Below are positions 31,001 to 39,300 of a stretch of 60,000 nt of DNA, in pieces (the first letter of the stretch is position 1; every line of letters begins with the position of its first letter). The translations under genes were made by a program, and so were the position numbers. The notes under the pieces were generated by a model. That model made no database searches, was not told where the DNA came from, and saw only the letters and a list, made by a program, of their open reading frames with translations. Origin of the DNA: Chrysomallon squamiferum (lineage: Eukaryota > Mollusca > Gastropoda > Neomphalida > Peltospiridae); the NCBI GenBank assembly GCA_012295275.1, contig CM022665.1:19610150-19670149 (forward strand), read 5' to 3'.

Positions 31001-33247
31001 TTGTATAGATTATTTGACATGCAAAACAAATATGTTATTAAGCTGGGTTGGATATTTTCCACATTAAAAATGAGGGACAAATTTTCATCACACAACCTTA
31101 GCATTCTGAAATAAAAGCCTTAGCGAGTGAGATTATGTAAGTAAGGTGCAATGTTCAAAACCAACATAAATTATTTAAATACCTTTTAAAAAGGTATTCT
31201 GTTCACTTTAATAGCTATCCACTTTCAATAAAAAAAATTAAAAAAAAGGTTTTTAAGAAAAGTACTTGTACATGTTTAAAGAACAGTCTTTTTTCCTTTC
31301 TTTTTTTTCCTGTCTGTAGTTACCATTTTAGTTTAATTTACAGGTTCTAGCTTATGATGGATCTAAACAGTTATACAGTGAAAGTGCTGCAGTACAAACA
31401 AAAACTTTTGACACCCCTGGTGATCTCACACTATTCCAGTCATTCCCTAATGCACTGCGTCTGATTTGGACATCACCAGCAGATGACAGTGTCACCAGAC
31501 ACTCATACCAATATGCAAAGGTAAACATTATTTTATTCAAGGGAATCATTCCGATGATGTGCAGGAAAAGGACATAATAAAGTATAGGAGCTTAATACTA
31601 GAACACCTGGAAATTTTCACTTTATGCTTTCTGTTATTAAAAGTTTTTTATTAAGGCATAGTTATTACTGAGTTAAACAATTTCAGCAAAATAAATTAAT
31701 GATATAATAAAGTTCTTTTTATAATGGATTTATTTCTTGTTAATAATGCAATTGCTACTAATATTACTGAGGCAAAAAACAAAAACAACTTGAATTGACA
31801 CATGTATTAGACAAAAATGGTTGTCTCCATTCAGCAGTAGACTTTTGCTAATGGTTAATTATAAAAGTAATAAAAAGAAAAACTTCAGTATTTTCATTAC
31901 AGTTTTGTAATATCTATATGGTTTTTTAATAGGTCTTACTTATTTTTCAGGTAACAAGTGGTGAACTAATGTGGATGCTTCATGATGATATCCCCTTATC
32001 AACTGAGAATAACACTGAGTATGAAGTTGATTTCACAGAACTAGAACCCAACACTGACTACGTATTTCAAATTAAAGCTCTGTACCAGTCAACTAAATTC
32101 TCACTCTATATTTGGCCAAATGACAGACGATACACATTTAGAACTATGAGTAAGTAATACCCCTTGCATTTTCTTTTGCATATAAAATGTCTTTCAGGTA
32201 CAATTAGGTGCTTGATTTGAATGTTGATGAAAGACTGATAATTACTTATTTTGGATGTTTTTTCATTTAGCTGATGTACCTGATCAGCCATTTCCACCAA
32301 AATTTCACCAGTTGAAATCAGGAACATATGAAATTGTTTGGACTAAACCAGATGACAATGGAGCTCCTATTGAACACTATCTTTTGGAATACAGGTAAAC
32401 TTATGATTGCCTCATAATATTACACATAATTTTATGAAAGGGCTTTTAGATTTCTTTAATTCTGGGTTTTAAAATTATTTGATTGAAATGTTTCCTTTTT
32501 TGTTGATGTTTTCATACATTTATCTGTATATGAAACATATTTCAATTTTGTTCCAGTTTTCCCAGTTCAAATGAATGGCATGCAGCCTTTAATGGTTCAG
32601 ATCTGCGTTGGGTTGTTGATGATGATACACTGAGACCACGTCAACACTATATCTTCCGTGTAGCAGCTGAAAATGATAATGGCTGGAGCCCTTACAGTGA
32701 CAACAGCACTGTCTTCACAGCACCATCTGGTTAGTACTTAGTCTTATGATATCTGTGTAGGTACTCATATATATTTTATCTTGAATTCAGTACTTAATAT
32801 AACCTAATATTTTTTGGCTTCAATCTGGATTGCCTGTTCAGCACAGTAATGACATTTAACTATAAATATATGTGTTTATAATGTTTTGGTTTAATTCAAT
32901 ACTTTTATTATATAAATTTAGGATAATCCATCTAACATTTTTATGGTCTCAATATTTTGCTAATATTTTATCCATCTAACATTCTCTAATACACAGTATA
33001 TGCAAATTATTTTAATTGAAAAAATACTATCTACCATTTTTTCAGCTCTTAGGAACAGTGTTGTAACTGAAGAAGTAGGGATTGCCATTGCTGTTTCCAT
33101 CAGTTTCATCATCATTGTCATTATTATTGTCATCACTGGAATATGTATATGTAAGTTATTTTTAATAATTATTGTTTAAACTGAAATAATAATGTAATAT
33201 TTATCTGCATAACTGTCTCTCTGTGTACGTATGTGTGAAATGTAATG

Positions 33248-33280
<33 letters not shown>

Positions 33281-33281
33281 G

Positions 33282-33313
<32 letters not shown>

Positions 33314-36300
33314 CACACACAGACATATAAAATCTGACTGCAGGTACAAAGAGAAGACAGTATGAAAAGAAGAAAACTCGCGAGTTCATTGCAGTTTATC
33401 AGGCACCAGATATGGAGCTAGCCACACTAAGAGAACTTCCACACACGACTGTACAGCAGAGCAATACACTGTATGGCATCAGGTTGGTTACTCATTTATA
33501 AAACACTCAACTGGTAATGGTATGAACATGTATTTAATATTATATAATTTTGAAAAACATGTTGCTTTTGGAATAATTTGTTCATGTATTGTCTAAGGAG
33601 TCTGTTTTAGAAGAAATTATTAATTACAAGTATACAGAATTTTTTTTTATTTTTTTTTTTATAAACTGAACCTTAACAGATAGTTTTCCTGTAACCAATA
33701 CCTTTTATGTTTCATTCAAATATTCAGTAATCTTTAAAATGGTCCTTAATTTTTCTCTCAGCTATGTTCCAACAGCTGAAGATATAGCATCCCTGCCACA
33801 TTTTAGAAGAGACCAACTCAATTTAACAAAGTTTCTAGGAAGTGGAGCTTTTGGTGAAGTTTTCATGGGTGTGGCAAAAGATATTCTCTATTCAAATTCT
33901 GGAGAAACCAAAGTGGCAGTAAAGGTGATATAATGTTGTCAAGGATACTTTGTTGTTTTGAAGGTTTATGTAATTGTTTCACTTAGTACATCAGTATATA
34001 ATTTTTTTTCAGTTGCTTCTCAAAACAGTCTCTGTAAGCATTATAGTTCAAGAAACATTTCGTAATAATATTTGGAAAAAATGGAAACAAGATTTTGATC
34101 ATTACTGAGTTCCAGTTTAATATTAATTTTTTTTTTTTTTTTTTGCTTGCAGACATTACGCAAATCAGCTACAGAAAGTGAAAAGGAGGAATTCCTTAAA
34201 GAAGCACTGTTGATGAGCAACTTTCATCATGAGCACATCCTGGGTCTTCTTGGTGTTTGTCTTGACAATGATCCTCAGTTCCTTATCTTGGAACTAATGG
34301 AAGGCAGTGACCTTTTGTCATTCCTTCGAAACTGCAGAGCTACAAGTGTTAGTATTTAAAAAATACAATTTTTTTTTTATGATGACTTTAGTCTTTACTG
34401 TTTAAATATTTTTCATGAAAAACAAAAAATGTTTAATTAAAAATTAACAGCTTAAACAAATATTCATATTTTTTTTTCAAAGCAGTTAATGACATTTAAA
34501 GTGAAATGTAGAATTATTATGATATTGTTGTTTTTCTTCAGTCCACTCCATGTAAACTATTATTACCTGATCTTGTTCAAATCTGTGTCCATGTTGCCAG
34601 AGGATGTAAATATCTTGAGGAAATGCACTTTGTACACAGGTAACCACTGATTTTAAAACATGTATTTTATTTTAAATGGCTTGGGCAGTCCTTGATAATG
34701 ATCTCTTTTCATCTGCAACTGAAACAACATCAAATTATTACAGTTTAATACACTTGTTCAGTATCTGGCTGTCTCTGAGCATCTGAGATTTAATTTTGTT
34801 TTATGTAAATAAAAACATTTTAGTTTGTAATATGGATTTGCAAATATAATTAATTATTATCTTTGACCAATGTATTTAATGTACACTTCCTTGCATACAA
34901 AATAAGTCAGTTTAATTTTTGTTATTATTTAAATAAATGAAACTGTTTATTTTTAATGTTTTGCATCTTTACCTGTGTACTGAAGAATCATCATCATTTG
35001 TTTTTGTTTCTTTTCTAATCAGAGATTTAGCAGCTAGAAATTGCCTCGTTTCAAGTGTTCATCCTGTTGAAATGGTAATAAAAATTGGAGACTTTGGTCT
35101 TGCAAGAGATATTTACAAAAATGATTACTATAGGAAAGAAGGAGAAGGCCTGCTGCCTGTAAGATGGATGTCACCTGAGTCACTGGTGGATGGTGTCTTC
35201 ACCACACTCTCAGATATATGGTAAGCCAATTTATTAATTTTATCAGAGGAAAACAATTACCATATATATAAACAAATAATTACTAATTTCTAATAATGAA
35301 TGTTACTTCTCTTCTTCTAAATCAGATGAGCAACTCACTGTTAAAATGAACAAGAAAAAAGCTTTGGCTTGCTGGCTTGAGAAATGTTAACTTTATCCTT
35401 TGATAACGTTTTTAAAAAACTTGTCACACTATCTTTAAAATATCTGAATTATTTATTATCTTTGTTCCTGTTAATTATTTCCTTTATCTGGAACAAAATA
35501 TATTACTCTTAGGGAAGGAAAGTATGTGTATAAACTTGAAGAGTGTTAAATTAAACATCTGAAAACAGTTTCCTCCTGTATTAATAATCTAAATTATGTT
35601 TCATTGTTTAGGGCTTTTGGAGTTCTGATGTGGGAAGTGGTAACTCTTGGACAGCAGCCATACCCAGCAAGGACCAATATTGAAGTTCTTCATTTTGTTA
35701 GAGCTGGAGGCAAACTTGAAAGACCAGAGAAATGTCCTGATGAAATGTAATATTGTTGTGTTTTATGATATTTCTTTGCGCTTTTGTGTGTGTGTGTGTG
35801 TGTGTGTATATATTATCTTTATTTTCTAATAATTATGAAATAATGAATAAGACAGAAAGACTGACCAATTCTATGAATGGAAAATGAATTTTTTATTTTT
35901 AATAAAATGAAATTTAATGTTTATAATATTTATGTGTTGGTATTTGTTTTCCAAGTGCTTAATTTGCATGCTAATTAAACCAGTAATTCAGACATTTTAA
36001 TAATTACTTGTTGTATTAATTAGTTACAAATAAAATTATTATGATTCCAGTAATTTATCAGGTAATACAATAAGTAATAAAATTCTAATCATATATGTAT
36101 ATAATTTCAGATATGAATTAATGCAGAAATGTTGGAGTTTTTCACCAGAAGATCGACCAACATTTTCCTTCTTGCTACAAAAACTGGAACATTACAAGGA
36201 GGTGTGTGATAACATGACACCAGATGAAATAGCTCAATCTTCACCAACTGCACTTGATGGTAGGCATATACATTATTTTGTTATATTAGCATTAAAACAA

Positions 36301-39300
36301 CTGATGATAAAATTCTGTTTCTGTTTATTAATTATTATTTTTTTTCAAATTTTACAAAGTTGCCAGAAACGTTTTTCAAAAATATGCAATATTATTTAAT
36401 TGTTATTATTAATATTTTTTAATAAACATTAAGAGAAACTGATTTACATATGAAGTTTATAAATAGAAATGAAAAAGTTCAGCTTTATCAATTCTGTAAG
36501 CACATTTTACTTGTCTTTGTGAAATAACATATTAAATAGTATTGATATAAATAAAAATTGATGTTACTTGTGGGGTTTTGTGATATTTTTATTATTAATT
36601 TCTTTAGTGATTATATATTTTGTTCTTGTCATCGTTTTTCATCCAGTGATGATCTGTGTGATATTGTTATTTTTTAATTTGATGTCAACTTATTGTGCTA
36701 TCAGTTATTTGTTAAAACTGCATTTTGGTTTTGGTTTTCATTTGCCAGACCACTTATTGTTTTCCTTATATGCCATTTTGGGTAATATTTGAAATAAATT
36801 AAACTGTGGAATCTTCACAAGCCTATTAACATTAGAATTCATTGCAAATTTTGTTTGACATCTTTAGTTCAGCAAATGAATATGGGTCATTTGGTATGTT
36901 TCTTATGGGATATTTCCACCTATTGAAAACAAATACCAGAAGACTGAACTAATTAGTCCCTAGATATATACAGCTTTTTGTCTAATATAATTTTAAGAAA
37001 ACTGACAACAAATAACTAATTACTAAGTACTAAAACATTACCTGTGTAATACATTTTTCAGTGAAATATTTATCTCAAACTTACTAATTTAAAACAAAAT
37101 TTTATCTTAACTTATACAAAATGTTTAAGTATTACTTTTTTCACATTTTGGAAAGTTAAGTGTTATCACATTGAAATTTCAGTGAAATATTATTCTTATG
37201 AATAAAGGACATTGCATCAATTAGATGTAGCCAACATCAATTTTTGTATTGATATTTATAAAAGAAAAATACCAACTAGCAATAGCAGACTAGAATTTTG
37301 AATATTATCTTTAAATATTGGTAAATTTTGGTGCATTTCTCTCCTTGGTACCATAGCTGAGGTAAATCTGTTAAAATAAAATACAAGTTTAAATGTGCAG
37401 AGAGTTAAATATAGAAATTAGTTATGTTAAAATTTAAGTCAACTGACATAGGTATATTTTTCCTGAATTAATATACAAGACATTTTGATACATAATTGAA
37501 AAGATAAACATTAAATTACATCTTTAAGAAAATGTTTCTCTTATGTGTAATCAAAGTGAATAATCTTTAAAAATGTAACTATGAATTATGTAATGATTTT
37601 ACCAGAAACATAATGTTTTGTAATTTCTAATAAATGCAATATAAAACAGATCAGGATAACTATTACATTATTTTTTATACACTTAGGCATTTCAATCTTC
37701 CTAATTTAAATGAAAATAAAAAGTTTATTTTTCATCAATTTTAAACTGACTGAACTTTACATTGCCATGTTTTGATGCATTGTAAATTAAAAACTTATTT
37801 TAAAAATTCCATGGAAATATTATAAACTTTAGCATGGTTTTCTGCACCTTATTATAATTTATTTTAGATTTTGATGTTTTTGATATATTATGCTAAAATG
37901 AATAATACTTTGATGATTTTTATAACCAATAATTTTGTGGGTTTTTCGCTCTGTAGTAAATACCATCCAGTCATTATAAATTTTCAGAACTTGTTTCCTG
38001 TGATATGAGTTTGACTTTCATTTTGAAAAAAAAAAAAAAAAAAATATGTTGTGAGTGGTTTTAAGCCCAAGTGTTTTAGTTGCCAAACCAGTTTCACTTA
38101 ATATTGATATCTGGCTGTAAATATCTATCATTTCATTAACACTTCACTTGGCTTTGCTTGCTTCCTTTTCTTAATATCCACATGTCTCACACTTTTTTGA
38201 GTTATAACAAGTTTCTTTTGTGCTTCACCTGCATGTAACCTCTGAAATTTTGACCCTTGCATGATGCCTTCCAGTCAAGCCTTCTGCCATGTTATCATCC
38301 ACGAATACAGACTTTTATTTTGGACTTGCTAATCTTGCATTTGATGATGAGGTAGTGACCAGCGACATGAGCAGCGACGAGGACCAAGAGCTGGGAATGA
38401 TGTTCACTCATCAAAAATGTCCCCATCAGAGGAGAGGTAGGAAGGTGTTTCCCCCAGTCTTTGTTGTGTGTTATAAGTTCTTTTATGCATGATGTCAATT
38501 TACACATTAACATGAAGACATCAACAAATAAGTCAAATTTCAAAATACTCGTGGTGAGGGGTTTGTGTTCTTCATTGTCAAATTTGAATGCTCACTTTTT
38601 ATTTTGTTGCATGATTTTTGGAGGTGGGGTTATTACATGGTTAATGTGCATTCTTAATAAATAGCAAAAATCCATTCAAAAAGTGCTTAAACTTCACAGA
38701 GATTATAAATATAAAATGTATAGCTCATTAAAATAATTGTGTGATGGCAAACTATCCATTACAACAAATTGTAGATAGTGTTTGGAAAATACTTGTTTTG
38801 TCCTTTAGATGTTTTGTTGTTTATTATTTTGTTTTTTGTTGTCATTTTGATTTTTTGTTCCTTTTTTCAAATTCATTTGTTGCTCATTTTTAAGTTTGTT
38901 TTGTTATGGTTTAATGGTGTTTTCTGGTTTTGATTTAAGATGTTTTTTGTGGTTTCACTTTTCTGCTATTTAGTTATTTTCTCATGTATATCTTCCTTAT
39001 TTCTCACCTTCAGTTTCATTTACAAAGCCTTGCTGTTACTTACATAGTGCATGTTACTAACATTTTTTTATTTATATCACATTTTCTGCTTACACCTAAT
39101 ATATTTAACACTATTTGTCAATGTCCAAGTTTAAAAGAAAATTTAAATATGTTTTTTATATTAAATGTAAAACACAGTACAATATTGTGCTATACAACAT
39201 CATACACAAATTTTCTATTTTTCTTTTTTAAAAGAAGAATGAAAAAGGTTTGTCTAAAAGTTGTATATTTATATGCATTTTTAATATCAATTAAAGATTA

